Counted from the stretch's first letter, positions 51,001 through 64,000 are shown. The stretch is DNA of 64,000 bases from Onchocerca volvulus (GCA_000499405.2 HG738137.1:1488001-1552000), one strand, 5' to 3'. Numbers and translations are program-made. Notes: generated by a model from the letters alone, not told the origin.

Positions 51001-54000
51001 GGAACAATGATAGTTATCATAAAAAGTCATCTTTTGCCAGGGAAGAAAAATGTCTAATACCTAAATTGTCGTTTCAGGAAAATGTTTATGCCTAAATTCT
51101 TCCTAAGAGAAATGTCTATGCCTAAATTAGGAAAATGATCATGATCTAAATTGTTGTCTGAGAAAAAGGGCTATGCTTCAAATTGCTGCTTAAGAAAAAA
51201 AGCCTAGGCCTAAATTTTTGCTTGAAGGAAATTGCTTCATACCTAGACTACTGTTTAATCTTGAATTTGCTCTTTCGATTGTTGCCCGTTTCGATGGATT
51301 ATTCATCAACGTTCGTTTCGCTAATGATATATCAGCGGTAACCCGTGTAATTATTATCCTGAAAAAAGTAATGACCATATATCTATCAAACTTTTTTTAT
51401 CTTCATTTTTATTTTCAATTTTTTTTTTTAAAATGAAAATAAATTTTGAAAATAAAAAAAATAGCAATGCCAACTAGCCTTCCCTCAAATCGATGTTTGA
51501 GATAATCAAAAACAGCTTTTTGCATCATATCCGTGACCTCATAACCTTTTAATGATGGTCCAACAATGACAACAGGTCGCATTGATGGTACTACATCATA
51601 AGGGGGTAAACTTTCTTGCTACAACAAAAACAGTTCCAAAATGATTTGGAAACTTTTATATTGCTTAAATTATGCATTAGATGACAATCTTTGCAAAAAA
51701 TAAAAATCGAGTAAATTGTTTGAAGATTTCAAAATTAAAAATTTCCTTCTTCCATATTTAAAATGAAATTTTTGTTAATTTTACTCAATTCTGTTCAATT
51801 TCACAATCGAGTTCAGAAAAGTTATTATAAATAGAATGAGAAAATTAAAATTCTATAAGTAATTTTAACTTTGGGAAGCATAAAATACCTTCTTGAACAT
51901 CAATTTCCTCTTTTCTTTTGCAGGTGGAGGTGTAGAAACCAAATCGTTGACTTTTTTACCATGCGCACTATCTTCCTCTTCTAATTCAGTTGCTAGAAAT
52001 ATACTGAGATATACCGGGAAGAAATATGCTGAGATGTACCGGGGAAAGACACTAAGTCCTTCTTATCGTTCAAACTAATAAGTTTGTAGTTAGCGAGAAT
52101 TTTTTTGGAGTGGTTGTTGTATTTACATTTATGAATGATTATCATAAATTTTTAAATCACATTTAATAGTTATTATCTGAACATTCAATAATGTTTCAAA
52201 TTGAAATTTAAGAAATATTCCCCATATTCAAATTCATTTTTCCGAAAAAATTTATGTAAATTTTAGGAATAAGATTGAAATTTCCTTCACAAAACAATTT
52301 AGCAACCTGGTGTAGGAGGAGTTGAACCACGGGAACCAGTAATTCGTGGCATCATATCATCTAAACTTGCTAAATTTTGGATGCTCGATGATTGTTTACT
52401 GAAAAAGAAAAATTAAAAGACTTTGATAAATTTAAAGTTTACTTGGTTAAAACTGAAAAAATTCGGCTAACCCTTCGTTAATAATATCTTGAAAATTAAC
52501 AAAAAAAAAAAAAAAGAAAAAGCAATTATTTACTTCTGGGAGTTGAACTCATATTCTTTTTAGTAACAATGGCGAAAATTATTGGATAATTTTTGTTTTT
52601 AGAAATGCATTTTTTTTCTTTTTTTTTCTTGTTTTAGCATTGCTAATTAAATTTTCCAATAAAATAATATTTGAAATCTTGTTATTTGAATAAATTTTAA
52701 AAAGTATGTCTCCTGAAATATAAATAATTAAATTATTTTTTTATTTTGATACATCATTCTGGAAATTTGCCAACTTTTTTCACGTAAAAAACATTTTAAT
52801 TATCATTAATTAATTAGTTTCAAAAAATTCTGTTGTAAGTTAAATCACGACAAGGTAAAGATCGTGATGAAAACTTGTATTATTATTTAAATTCTTCATT
52901 TATAATACATTAGCATATCATCATTTTAAGATAAAAAATATTAATTTGAAAATAAAAATATATCATTTGAACGTACAATTTTGATCTTTTTACATTCTGT
53001 TGTCGATTATTTTCAAGTTTTACCGGTGACGGAATAAAACCAAGATCATGTCCTTCCTTTACTAAACGCCCTATCCACCAATCGTTATTATATTTCTAAA
53101 ATTTTTTTTTTTTTAAATTTTGAGTTTCAAAAATAAAAAAAAAAAGTGTAACTGCAAAATATTTTAGATGATCTTGATGATTCTGGATGATTTCTTTCTT
53201 CTTTTTCGGAATTATAATACTAAATAAATTAAACATTTAAAAATAGTACGCAGGGAATACTAAGAATAAATACAACTTATCCTATTTTTGATCAACAAAG
53301 AACCTATAGAAAACAAAACAAAACCATTATACTAATCCAGTTCAAAAAACAACTATTCTTATTTAGTCGTATAATTGAATTATTGTTTTGGCATTAAAAA
53401 CAGGAAGTTTTGATTTTTATTATTTTGATTTTTTGTGCTTTGGTAGAGGAGGATGCTAAAAAGATTGTTGCTTTGAGTACTATTAAATTTATTTTCATTG
53501 TTATAAATAAAATGATACAGATAAAGTTAGTCAATTTAAATTTAGATGAAATTTTTTTCAATTTTGTGGGTTTTCAAAAATTACTTACCTCTTTGATGTG
53601 CAAAAAATCCTTAACTTTAAATGATATAGCACAACCATGTACAGGCGAATCATCATCCAATGATCCATCGAATTCTACATTTGTACATACAGCAAAAGCT
53701 ACCGGTTTATACTAAAAAGAGCAATTTAAAATTTTCATTTTTTCATTTTAAATTCTTACTATTTCAATTACAGATAAATTTTTTATTAAAAAATTTTATT
53801 TATTCATTTTAGATGCATCAATTATCATTTGTTACTTATTCCTTAATTGTTTATTTATTTATTTTATTTCAAACAAATTAATAATTGGCCAATTTATTAC
53901 TATTTCAAATATCTCAATGGAATAATTAAAGACAGCCTGAATGAATAAGATTTTGTTCATCTCATCTTGATGACATTTATCTCATCTCTATAGAGAGATT

Positions 54001-55415
54001 GAGGTCATATTTTAGGGTTCAGCTCCGGAAGAGTATGGGGTTTAAATTGACCGGATGAAACAAATAGTACTATTTATTACTTGTGAAGCAATATTAAAAG
54101 AAGCAATATTATGGATAACAGTAATTCCTCTCAACATTATGACAAATAAATTATTAACTACTGAAATTGTCATTTTGATTATATCACGATGAAGGAACCA
54201 AAGCTGTTATGTCACGATGAAAGAATCCCTTCATTTAATCGCTATATTTCTAGTCCATAAGGAAGCAAAAAGGAACGATTGAAAAATACAATATTAAGCA
54301 GAATTTGAAATATATATTTGGCACTAATTAAATTTGCTTAAATTAATTATTATAATCATGGTAATGATACTATTTAATAATTTATACTTTGGCCCGTTCA
54401 AGTTGCAGTGCTGCGGAACGTTCCGCATCACGACGTAACGTTTCCCGATTCCTTTCACTCAAATCAAAATCATTTTCTTTCCGACTAAAATTCGAATCGG
54501 TACTATCCTAAAAAGGAAATCATTCATTATAATTGAGTGAGGTTATTTTTGTAGACAAAAGAATACTTTTTGTTTTTTTTTTTCAATTTAAAGAAGCGAA
54601 AAGTTAAATTTATTAATTATTAAGATCAAACCATTAATATCAAAAGAATTGAAAGATTTGCTTTTATTATGATTTGAAAACTCAGATTTTCTTTTAACCT
54701 AAAATATTCTGCTAAAATTCTCAATGTTCAATTTCTTTTTAATTCCCAAAAAAAAAAAAAAAAAAAAAACAAAAAGAATGTGTTTTTTTTTCTAATTTTT
54801 AAAAGGAAAAAAAAACCGACGAAATTAGAGTGCTAAAAGATAACAAATAACATTGCTTGCTGGTAAAAGTTGTAAAAAAAAAATGTTTATGAAAAAAAAA
54901 AAAAGAGATAAAATCTGACAATTGAATCAAACGCACAACTTCTCTTAATTATATACTATAAAACAGAATCCTCTTGATAATCTAAAATTCAAATATTTCG
55001 ATTAAAAATTAATATTAATTTCCTTCTTAAATCATTAGATTATCAGTTATTAACGAGATTATTTTCCGAACCAATAATAAATAGAGAGTGTTAAGAAAAA
55101 TGAAACAGAAATTCTTTTCTTATCAGTAAAATCAGATTGCAACTTTAATTCCAATTTAAATTTTTCCTTCCTATACTTTTAGAGATTTGTAATTTTGAGT
55201 AAAGTATGATCATTAAGATCATTAAGTCATTAAGATTCCATGATGACGTAAAATATGATGGTTCATAACGTAAGATATAATAAGTCATCAATGATCTCAT
55301 CATCCATTTCATATGATATTCAACTACTTAATAAATTAAAAAATTCAAACTGAATATACTTATGGATTTCACTTCATAAAAATGATCGAAAACAAACCTG
55401 TCGACGAAAAGTCAT
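48079..55415 (-). CDS. ccb-1: Voltage-gated calcium channel beta subunit
   Basis: Cytoplasmic auxiliary subunit that binds the alpha-interaction domain of Cav channels and controls their trafficking and gating in muscle and neurons. Thirteen exons give about 523 residues: 55415-55398, 54507-54388, 53711-53589, 53095-52977, 52398-52307, 51992-51889, 51618-51479, 51358-51243, 50843-50692, 50400-50305, 49997-49814, 49459-49350 and 48276-48079. Order: short start [28 protein letters not shown]3 ([53 protein letters not shown]); Ser-rich HOOK; guanylate-kinase-like domain ([75 protein letters not shown]). It continues with [20 protein letters not shown] and a His/Asp-rich tail. The 51478-51359 intron has a GC donor. 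Additional N-terminal exons may exist upstream. Confidence 0.93.
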
Positions 55416-56076
55416 CGGTTTGTTTGAAGCGATTTAGAAATAAATGAAACAAAAAAAAACAAATAATTCCAGAATATGAATTGTTTAAAATTTGAATCAG
55501 TTAATCATGGCGTCACAATCATTATCTAAAATGAACTTCTAAAAATATATCATGAATAATTGATAAGAGATAATTAGAATCACAATATTTCGATAAATCA
55601 ATAAAATAGTAAATATATTTCCTTACAATTCAAAACAAATATGAAATGAAACTTTCAAAAGAGTGAAGATATATATGTATATATATGTCTTGAAATAGAC
55701 CAAAAAAAGCCTCAGACAATAGCATATCAATATATTCTATTTGTAAAATCTTTGCTAGGCCTCTTTTACTGGTTTATCGAAATATGTCAAATTTTTGTCG
55801 TAATTTTCATCTTTCAACTAAGACTAATCATTTCTTGCTTGTGATAAATGCTGCTAAATAAAGTAATTCTGTGAATTACAATCAAATATATCACTTTCAT
55901 TTGCACATGAAAAAAATGAATTTAAATAGTAATTAGTGGGATTTTGTTAATTCGTAAATCAATTAATTTGTAAATTAATTGAAACAATGATATAGATCAA
56001 TCAGTTGATGAATTAATCGACAATCGCATGAGATACTTTTTACTGCTGGAAAATAATCACCAATATCTTCGTTTTA

Positions 56077-56078
<2 letters not shown>

Positions 56079-56141
<63 letters not shown>
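56079..56141. repeat. TTA microsatellite
   Basis: About 20 uninterrupted TTA units. Confidence 0.95.
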
Positions 56142-58324
56142 GAATTATCAATTTAATATTTTAAAATGTATTAGTTTCATCCAGAATTATCAATCGGATA
56201 TATACTATTTCACTCAGAAGTGATACTTTAAATATATCAATTCATTTTTCTTAACAATAAACAGAAAAGAACATTTTAATATCGTTGCTTTTTTAAATTT
56301 AATTTATGACATGATTTCCGGTCAATGAATTTTATCGTAAGCTAAAAAAAAAAAATTTCTCTATTAATTTCGTATGATGTCAGATTGATTGACCAGAATT
56401 CTGTTTTTTATTTAAAATTAGAAGGAAATAAAACAAATAATTATAATAGAAAAAAACGCTTTTTTACTGTGAAATTGAAATAAATCAGTATATTTCGATG
56501 AAATTTAGAAAAAAAATTAAAATCAAATGAATAAGAAATATAAAATATATAATAGGAATGAAATTTGATACAGAGAATTGAACGGCGAAAATATTTTATG
56601 CTTCGTTTAAAATGGGTGCTCAATTTTGTTTTGTTTCTCAACTTTTTTTTTTTCCTTTTCTCTCCGAGACATTAACCTTCCTGAGCTATTTTTTCATTTT
56701 GTGGGCAGAAAATTTTGTTCAAATGAGATGATAATTACAATTTTGTGGAAATTTTTGCTCATTTTATTGAAATAATTTGTTTCCGAGAAAAATTTAAGTA
56801 TAATTGTGCAATTTTTATTTACAAAAAAGCAATTCGAATGCTATCATAGATTAAATTTTCGCCTATCAATACATCTTGGTGAAATTAAATTAAAATACAT
56901 AATTATATATACATAAATATCACAGATTTATGAAGAATATTGATTTAAAGAAAAAAAGAAATGAAGTGCTGAGAAAAAAATTGATCTGAATGAATGAAAA
57001 TGATATTCTTGAAAGTTACATTATTATTTAAAGAATTTCAAGTAAACGAAAATGTTGAATAAACAAGAAATAAATTCAATTTGTTTTACCAATATTATTG
57101 AGAAAGATCTTCGATAACTAATTAAATGATTAAGCACTACGCAAATTCCATTAAACTACATAAGTTCCGTAAATTCATAACGCTACAATATCAAAATATA
57201 TATTCCATTTTGTAATTAATTTTTTGCGCTAAATATATCAACATTTTCATTATTTGTCATTTTTTTTTTTTTTAAGAATATTCTTTAAAAATTCGTACAC
57301 AAATTTTCACGAAATTAAAATTAGAAATATCTTTGAATAAATTTAATCTTATAAATATCTTACAAATAAAGTTTTGTAAATAAAACGAAAAAAATTGCCA
57401 AAAAAAAAAAAAAAAAAAAAAAACGAAAGAAAAAAGAGAAAAAAAAGCAAGAATAAAATAAATCTTTTAGAAAAATTGTATAAAGAAATCGATAAATTTT
57501 AATGATAGCAATTAAGTTTCAAAATCGATTATAATGAAAATCAGGATGAATGGATACAATTCTGGTAGAAGGCGGGAGACGATGATATGAGATATATCAA
57601 TCCCTCTTGCTGTAAGTTTGGAATCTCTGTGTGCATAGAAATAAAAAAGTATATGTAAGAGGAAGAATAAGGCTAAAGCTTAGTTTCATTTCTCGATCGA
57701 TAAGTTTTAAACTAGAAAGCATAAGCAAACAAGCTAGCAAGTTGCTCTCTCGTGTTAGCGAGAGAAATGAAACGAGAAGTAAGTCAAGAAATGATGAAGA
57801 AAAGCTAGAAAGAAGCTGATGCTAGGTTGAGCTTGGCTGAATGTTTAAAATTTTATATGCTGGAAAAAAAAACAATAGCTAGATTAATTACTCGAGAAAA
57901 AAGAGGAAGAGAAATTAACCGAAGAGAAATTAAAAAAAAAAATTGTCAACAGACACACATTTCATTTCATTTGTCCGTTATTTATTAATCATTTCATTCA
58001 TTCATTTTATTTTATTTTCTTCTTTCACAATAATTTATTCGTTCATATATCTTCTTTCAATTTCCTTTTTTACTTTCATTTAGTGGATCATATTTTCCTA
58101 CCGTATTTTGGCCTCTCATTAATATATTCCGTTCAGATGTTTTTTCTTTTTTTTATTTTTTGACTAGATTTGTTACAAAGATTAAAAGAAACATACAAAA
58201 GACACTTTTATTAAAAAATCAAATAAACAATTTCATAACTACGATACTTGAATGGAATGGATAATATGACAGTATCATATTATCATAATGTTCTTTAATC
58301 CTACTTTAATCCACAGTACCCTGA

Positions 58325-58690
58325 ATTAAATGTACTGTAAAAGAATGAAAAGAAACACTGTGTTAAAAGTATGGTAGGATGAGAAGAAACACTGCACCGA
58401 ATGTATCATAGAGTGATGAAAAGAAACACTGTATTGAAAATACCGTAAGATGAAAAGAAATGTCGCATCGAATATACTGTGGATAAAATATTGAATCGAA
58501 TGTATTGTAAGAAGATGAGAAAGAATGCTGCATCGAAAATACAGTAGAATTGAAAGAAATATTGCATCGAATGTATCACAGATAAAAAATACTGTAATGA
58601 AAGTACTGTAGATGAAATACTGAATCGAATGTATCGTAGAGAGATGAAAAGAAATACTGTATCGACTGTGCCGCAAGGAGATGAGAAAAA
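58325..58690. repeat. Degenerate minisatellite, units of about 26-37 bp
   Basis: About ten diverged units of the type GATGAAAAGAAA, then ACTG(C/T)ATCGAATGTA, then a short CGTAGA-like end. Every third base bias is absent and the overlapping minus-strand open frames (58326-58783) simply mirror the repeat, so it is not coding. Confidence 0.8.
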
Positions 58691-61439
58691 AATTGTTGAT
58701 ATATCAAGGAATGGGAAAAAGGTAAATGGAGCTAGAAAATGTAATTTAGAATTCATCAGTTCCTCATAAACTGATGTAAACAACTTAAATCAACAAAAGA
58801 AGGTTTGTTTCATCTCAACTTTCAGAATATTGAGCTTTGCGAAATACACCTTTGAAATCGAGGAGCGGAAGAGAAAGAGAGAAATCTGAATAAACAAATG
58901 TAGACTAAAGTATATTAATATATGATCTAATATCAATTATCCAAAATTTTTGGGAAAAATTCATTTCATTTAATTTTTTCACTTTTTTTTTTTTTTTTAG
59001 TAAATTTTTTCAGTTTAAATTTTTAACTTTCAATTTTGGTTACTATTTTTATTAATCGGGTACTATCAATTTTTATTTGTTGCTACTATTAATCAGCATA
59101 AATCAGACTATGGAACTTTTTCAAAAAGGAAATCTTTTGAGTCACTTGCTATAAGTTGTTATAAATTTAGTCCTACAAATTATTATTATTATAGATCGAA
59201 ACATAAAATTAAATTAATAACAATTATATTGCATGATTCTTGAATTTTAAAAATAAGTATCAAATTTAACTAAGAAATTGAATATCATATCTTTGCTTGT
59301 AATATATTATTAGATTTTCTTTTTGTTAGTAAGCAGATCACTAAATCTATCGCCATATTAAATCTGCGATAACTTTTATTTCGTCAGTCAATTTTTCACT
59401 ATCTCTGCCTAAAATTTACTCAACAATCTTCTCAGGTTTCAAATAAGCAATGCTAAAATTAAGATAATCTAATTGATACTACGAAAAAATAAAATTTTCT
59501 CCTCTCCCAAAATTCATTTATACTAAGAAAAAAAATTTTTTTCTTCTAGATTTTGTGATTTTTAAATAAACTCATTACAAGAAACTAATCGGATGCAACA
59601 TCAGATATGAAAATTATCACATCACAAAATAGCCATTGCAGCGGAATGGTCTGATAAAGGTTAGAAAATAAGCTTAGAAAAATCTTAGAAGTATAGGAAA
59701 TAAGGTTAGAAAATCCCGATGTATTCAATATTGCTATAATCAATATGAAACAGAATTTGTTCTATTTCCCATTGAGGGCATTTTAAAATATAATTTTCAA
59801 TATCAAAACTACGCTAATCAATATGAATATATTGTTCTCTATTATTATTCATATCAATTTGGCAAACTTTGATTCATGCAGTAGACAAAATTAAACTACA
59901 AGAATTTCGAAAAGCTAAAACTAAATTTCATATTTCGATGATAAAAATTTCTTTTTTTTAAAATGCATAAATTCTCAAAAAAAAAAAAAGAAAAAAAGAA
60001 AAAAAGAAGAAAAAGAGAAAAAGAATTTTTGGAATTGGTGAGGGACATATTCTTGGTATATGATAAATGCAGGATGAAGGTTATCAAATATATTTTAATT
60101 TGAACTTGAAAACTGAATAATGAGGGAATAAGATGAATATGGTTGATATAGTCTATTGATCAATTAATTAGGGTTGGTTGTTAAGATCAAAATAGGAAGA
60201 GGAATGCATTAGATAAGTTGAAAAAATGAGTGCAGACATGATTAGAATATTGGGTCTGAAAATGAAATAAATTGCTTTTTGCTAGGCTATTTTTTCCCTA
60301 GGCTTCACATTCTACACGTTGTTTGCTAGATGGAAAGATCCACTTTAGACTTAAAAATAATACTAATGGAGTGAAAGTTTTGGAATTGTAATTAATGACA
60401 GACATTTATGCATATAAACGGCTAAACACATATATCATTTGAAAAAAAAAAAAAAAAAAAAAAAGACAGAAATGCTATCCCTGAAGAATAAACCTAAATA
60501 AGATGCTTTCTAATGGCATTCTATGAAATTACATTGATTTTCTATTTTAACTTCATCGTAAGGCCATTAAATCTAAATTATTTGCTTATTATGAGATTAA
60601 TTTAAATTGTTTATTATTCGTCTAATATTAGAATTTTTCCTTCATATTCATTTGATTTATTTCGCAAATTGATTTTCTTTAAATTTATATCTTTTGTCCG
60701 TAATTTTTTTCTAGGTCAAAAGATATGTCTTTTTTTTTTTTCGTAGCTCTACTATTTTCTTATCTTTTTTTTTTCGCCTTCACTTATTGCTGAATATAAC
60801 AATAATTTTGAAGCAATATGCAATCCTTTTTTCTTTCTTTGATGATAAAATATATAACTTTAAAATATCATTTAAAAAAAAATATAATCGGAGAATGAAA
60901 ATGCAAAGAAAAAAATTTGATTCTTATGAAAATAAGATAAGAAGCAAAGAGAAAAATATAGGGAAATAAGAATGGAATATTAATGGATTGTCAGAAAAGA
61001 TAAGGAAATAGGAAGTCAAGAAAGAAATGATAATGAAAACTGAATTCAAATGATGCTTTTCATTTCATGATTAAAAAAAAAAAAAGAAAGATGAAAAATT
61101 ACAAAAATGCTCGAAAAATTTAATTTTCATCCTTTCGGATCACAATTCAATTAACTAAGCTATCCATTAAGAGGATGGATAAACATATGCTATTACGATA
61201 CTATTTGATATAAACATCAGTCACGTCATCTCATATCGTATCCTTCTCCATTTTCATAAATTCTGAAATTACTCAGAAGTGTATTCCGAATAATTTCGAA
61301 ATTTTATGGAGAAAAACCTACTTTTTTTTCCGGAACTCTTTGGAATTCTTTTGCAGAACTCTTTCGGAACTCTTTTGCAGAATAAATACGTAATTAAAGA
61401 AAACAGCAATGATAGAGAGTCAATCAAAAATCAAAATTA

Positions 61440-61575
61440 TTGATTTTATATAAATAAAAATGTAAATGTTTATTGTTACTTTCAACACAACATTGCAAGT
61501 TTTTCACCGATTACTTTGAAATTATGATATAGCCTTGCATTCGAATAGGCGTATGTTTCTGTATAGATGTACTTA
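61440..61575. repeat. Dispersed repeat, copy 2 (partner at 35540-35700)
   Basis: Shares TTTCACCGATT, TTTGAAATTATGAT, TTGCATTCGAATAGGCG and ATGTTTCTGTA with the copy at 35540-35700. About 135 bases with small gaps. Confidence 0.5.
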
Positions 61576-61659
61576 CTTTTTTTTTAAACCTATTACATCT
61601 GTTACAGATGAAAGTAGTGAGCAACTGAATCTACTGACTACGTCTATTTTCTATTATAA

Positions 61660-61800
61660 AGTGTAAAGTCAACCAATCATGAGGCGACATGCAGGAGGAG
61701 GAAAAATTTCAGAGATTTAAAAGATTGAGACTTCGATCTTCAATCAGTTTTAGTCGCTCAGTTCGATGGCAGCAGGAATTCACGTTCAAGTTCAAGTTCA
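61660..61800 (+). mobile_element. Family A LTR fragment in front of the Helitron remnant
   Basis: GTCAACCAATCATGAGGCGA, then a GGAGGAGGA block, then GATTTAAAAGATTGAGACTT and TCAGTTTTAGTCGC match in order the reverse complement of the LTR at 9092-9560 (GACTAATCATGAGGAGACGA, ATAAAAGATTCGGA, TCAGTTCTG). The LTR is therefore in plus orientation. Edges are missing. Confidence 0.5.
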
Positions 61801-61860
61801 ATCACAAGTTCAATTTCTACTTTGTGGTGGCACGTAAAGACGTTAAAATCACAAATATGC

Positions 61861-62640
61861 ATGTCTAGCTAAAAAAGCTGAGATATTCTCACATCATCTG
61901 CTGGAAACTGGCAATGAAAATGTGCCGGCTGTCTGACGAATTTTATTGCCTCATAACTTCTGCAATTTAGGGACGTCGACAGAACTGTTTGCAAAAATAT
62001 ACACAATATTTAAACTAAGTATAAAAATCATGATTGGCTGAGTATACGAGCTATTTTTGCGGCCAAGAATAAAAACATCCACGAACTTACAGTATTATTC
62101 AGTCCAACATTCAAAGCGAGGAAGTCACATGCAACATCAACGACATTGTTATAGAAGTATATAAAGCGGTTAATTATTCAACAAAATTTTCTGAATTCAC
62201 TCCATCTGCCAGGGACGCCACCACACGTACTACAATTGAAATTGGCATGCCAATTATCATGTTGCGAAACATCAAACAGTCAAAACTTTGCAACGACACA
62301 CGGTTTAGTAAAAAAATTAATGAGCAATGTCGTAAAGCAAAAATCTTGACAAGACTTTTTCAAAGGTGAAGATGCCCTTATTCCTGGCATTTCTATGATC
62401 CCAACGGATATGCCATTTCAGTTTAAGAGATTGCAAATATTCAATTCGATTGGCATTTGCATTCATCATCAACAAAACTCAGGGCCAATCGTTGGGATTG
62501 TGCGATTTAAATCTAGAGACCGATTGCTTCCACATGGAAAATTATATGCTCCGTGTTCCAGAATCGGTAGACCAGACAATCTCTATATCTACACAGACAT
62601 TGGAACAACAAAAATATTGTTTACCTACCAGTACTGCGAA
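61861..62640 (+). pseudogene. Decayed Helitron helicase (Pif1-like), C-terminal part
   Basis: Pieces of a Helitron RepHel helicase lie in order but in changing frames: FSHHLLETGNENVP, ILLPHNFCNL, a KNHDWLSE-like region broken by a stop, AIFAAKNKNIHEL, AVNYSTKFSEFTPS, IGMPIIMLRNIKQSKLCN, MIPTDMPFQFKRLQ, LAFAFIINKTQGQSL (helicase motif V region) and HGKLYAPCSRIGRP (motif VI region). At least three frameshifts and several stops separate them. The Rep nuclease part and element ends are not seen. It is a dead rolling-circle transposon copy. The open frames at 62395-62781 and 62450-62707 are two fragments of this one region. Confidence 0.8.
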
Positions 62641-63227
62641 ATTAAACATTTTAGAAACGTGCACTTCCTCTTTTTTTTTTTTTCTGTCAGAAGCGTGGCC
62701 GAGTTGAGCCAGTCTTCAATAATTATATACATGCATTTCCAGCAAATTATTGTTATTGAAAGATCAAAATGGTCTAGATAACACTGCGTATTTTAAAAAG
62801 CATACTTTAGAATTCAGCAATATCACGGCGAAAAACTACTAAACAATTTGACCTTAGATATGAGGGTTTACGTGTAATATTCTTGTTCACGTGAAATATA
62901 TCCCCTTCAAAAGTAATTCATGCATAATTTTCTCGCATGTCTCGTTGTGCCATTTTTCTCTTTAATCTTCGATGCATAATAGGAAACGAAATGTGACAAA
63001 TGAAGCAAGCAAACCTGAAATGGTCTATAAATTTGTTAAAAAGGCATAAGAATATCATCATTAATATTCGGAATTCGATATAATATAACAACGCATGTAA
63101 TAATGACGTACACATAGTTCAATGGATATGATGCTATCCGTTTCGGAATAAAGAAAGGAAGATTTAGAATGGCTTTAATATAATTAATTAATGACGTCAA
63201 CAACAGGTAAATAATATTTGCACAGAT
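62641..63227. other. No feature recognised
   Basis: AT-rich sequence after the Helitron remnant. No exon or repeat was recognised. Confidence 0.35.
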
Positions 63228-63445
63228 CAATGAATGAATGTAGAAATCGATGCAGAATGACTGAATGAATAAATTTCGTTTCATGAATGAATGAATAAAT
63301 GAATGAATAAATCGATGAATGAATGAATGAATGAATGAATGAATGGATGAATGGATGAATGAATGAATGGATGAATGAATGAATGGATGAATGAATGAAT
63401 GAGTGAATGAATGAATGACTGAATGAATGAATAAACAAATGAATT
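63228..63445. repeat. GAAT microsatellite
   Basis: About 50 units of GAAT with interspersed GGAT, GACT and AAAT variants. The minus-strand open frame reading SFIHSFIHS is a by-product of the repeat. Confidence 0.95.
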
Positions 63446-64000
63446 AGCATCTGCGTGGCATCGGCTAACTTTTTTGGAAGGGTGATCTATTAGTTTTATT
63501 TTGAGTAATATTATTAACTCTTCTAGAAAGATATTACTAATTTAAAACGATGGCTTCTTCATTAATTTGTCAATATTTAAGTGAGCATGTGCTAAAACAA
63601 AATTAGAAATAAAAATTAAATTATAGGTTTGGAACCCTGTGAAATGTTAATTTTGCACGCAACTCGTAAACTGAGTTACTTCTGCGTCTGACTTAGTAAT
63701 ATTGATTTTGCATGTAATCCAATGACTACTACTGTTGAATTCATTTTAAAGTATCTGTTTTTGTAGAATCCGTAAAAGCATTTTTTTTTTTTGAAAGAAT
63801 TCCGTAGTTTAAATTGCCGCAATTCAATGCTTTCTTCCGCCACAGTTGAGAAATTGTTCTGTGCTCGCCGTATTTTGTGGAAGTGCTGGGTTGGGGGTTT
63901 GTTGTAAATTGTCTTTGGATTTCGTTTTTTTTGAGGTGAGGTCATCCAAATTGTTTGACCTTTTATATTGTCTGGTCATCCCATATCGTTCAGTTGTTTA
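63446..64000. other. Window end, no gene recognised
   Basis: A minus-strand open frame (63945-63676) of 89 residues has a basic, asparagine- and glutamine-containing sequence with no domain I recognise. The last 200 bases are less AT-rich than the surroundings, so an exon of an outside gene is possible but cannot be shown. Confidence 0.3.

Larger units (their letters stand above)
55416..61439. other. Region upstream of the calcium-channel gene
   Basis: 6 kb, very AT-rich, with no recognised exon. It contains a TTA microsatellite (about 56079-56141) and a minisatellite (58325-58690). It should hold the promoter and perhaps alternative first exons of the calcium-channel gene. A short hairpin (TCTCTCG / CGAGAGA, loop TGTTAG) lies near 57745-57765. 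Confidence 0.4.

Noticed and set aside
53410..53715. Plus-strand frame of 101 residues
   Set aside because: It is the antisense shadow of an SH3-coding exon of the calcium-channel beta gene and part of its intron.
57631..57819. Plus-strand basic frame of 62 residues (Arg/Ser/Lys-rich)
   Set aside because: No start context, splice partner or known domain. The composition could come from a local purine-rich stretch.
58326..58783. Two overlapping minus-strand frames rich in F, S and I
   Set aside because: Both mirror a degenerate minisatellite with variable unit length.
62682..62715. tRNA-like start (GCGTGGCCGAGTTGAGCC)
   Set aside because: It resembles the first arm of a leucine or serine tRNA, but no anticodon arm, T arm or matching acceptor stem follows.
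63184..63450. Minus-strand open frame with repeated SFIHS units, looking like a repeat protein
   Set aside because: It is a direct translation of the GAAT microsatellite. No splice sites or flanking coding sequence.
1..64000. CRISPR arrays, bacterial operons or prophage
   Set aside because: No regularly spaced repeats, Shine-Dalgarno-led gene runs or phage genes. The only bacterial-type sequence is the lpdA fragment.

Overview
The window is AT-rich eukaryotic DNA from a nematode, most likely a filarial worm. The reasons are compact genes with many short exons, introns that end in T-rich tracts plus AG, metazoan proteins of nematode type, BEL/Pao and Helitron remnants, and a fragment of a Wolbachia-like dihydrolipoyl dehydrogenase gene. 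The species call is inference. All gene models were spliced by hand: exon phases were checked to sum correctly, but no alignment was run.

Layout. 28-2297 (+): a gene for an unrecognised Lys/Ser-rich protein, possibly open at its 5' end. 3277-9560: a nested block of LTR retrotransposon copies, including a deleted BEL/Pao element (6197-8926) with gag remains, a primer-binding site and exact target-site duplications. 10818-14490 (+): eIF3 subunit e. 14491-21679: gene-poor, with the Wolbachia-like lpdA fragment (15509-15949) and two LTR fragments in inverted orientation. 21680-26129 (-): COG8, a Golgi tethering subunit. 27046-32867 (+): SWT1, with WW and PIN domains. 34260-35276 (-): a small MSP-domain protein. 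36904-42035 (+): cysteinyl-tRNA synthetase. 48079-55415 (-): voltage-gated calcium channel beta subunit (ccb-1 type). 55416-64000: no recognisable host gene; it holds microsatellites, a minisatellite, a decayed Helitron helicase and an LTR fragment.

The genes are unrelated housekeeping or neuronal genes arranged in divergent pairs (COG8/SWT1, MSP/CARS) and convergent pairs (eIF3e/COG8, SWT1/MSP, CARS/CCB). Nothing suggests an operon or a shared pathway. The most notable observations are a splice acceptor reading GG instead of AG in the cysteinyl-tRNA synthetase gene, a GC-AG intron in the calcium-channel gene, a possible short WW-only isoform of SWT1, a duplicated forkhead-like palindrome in the LTRs, and two dispersed repeat pairs of unknown nature. 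I did not find a clearly new biological system.
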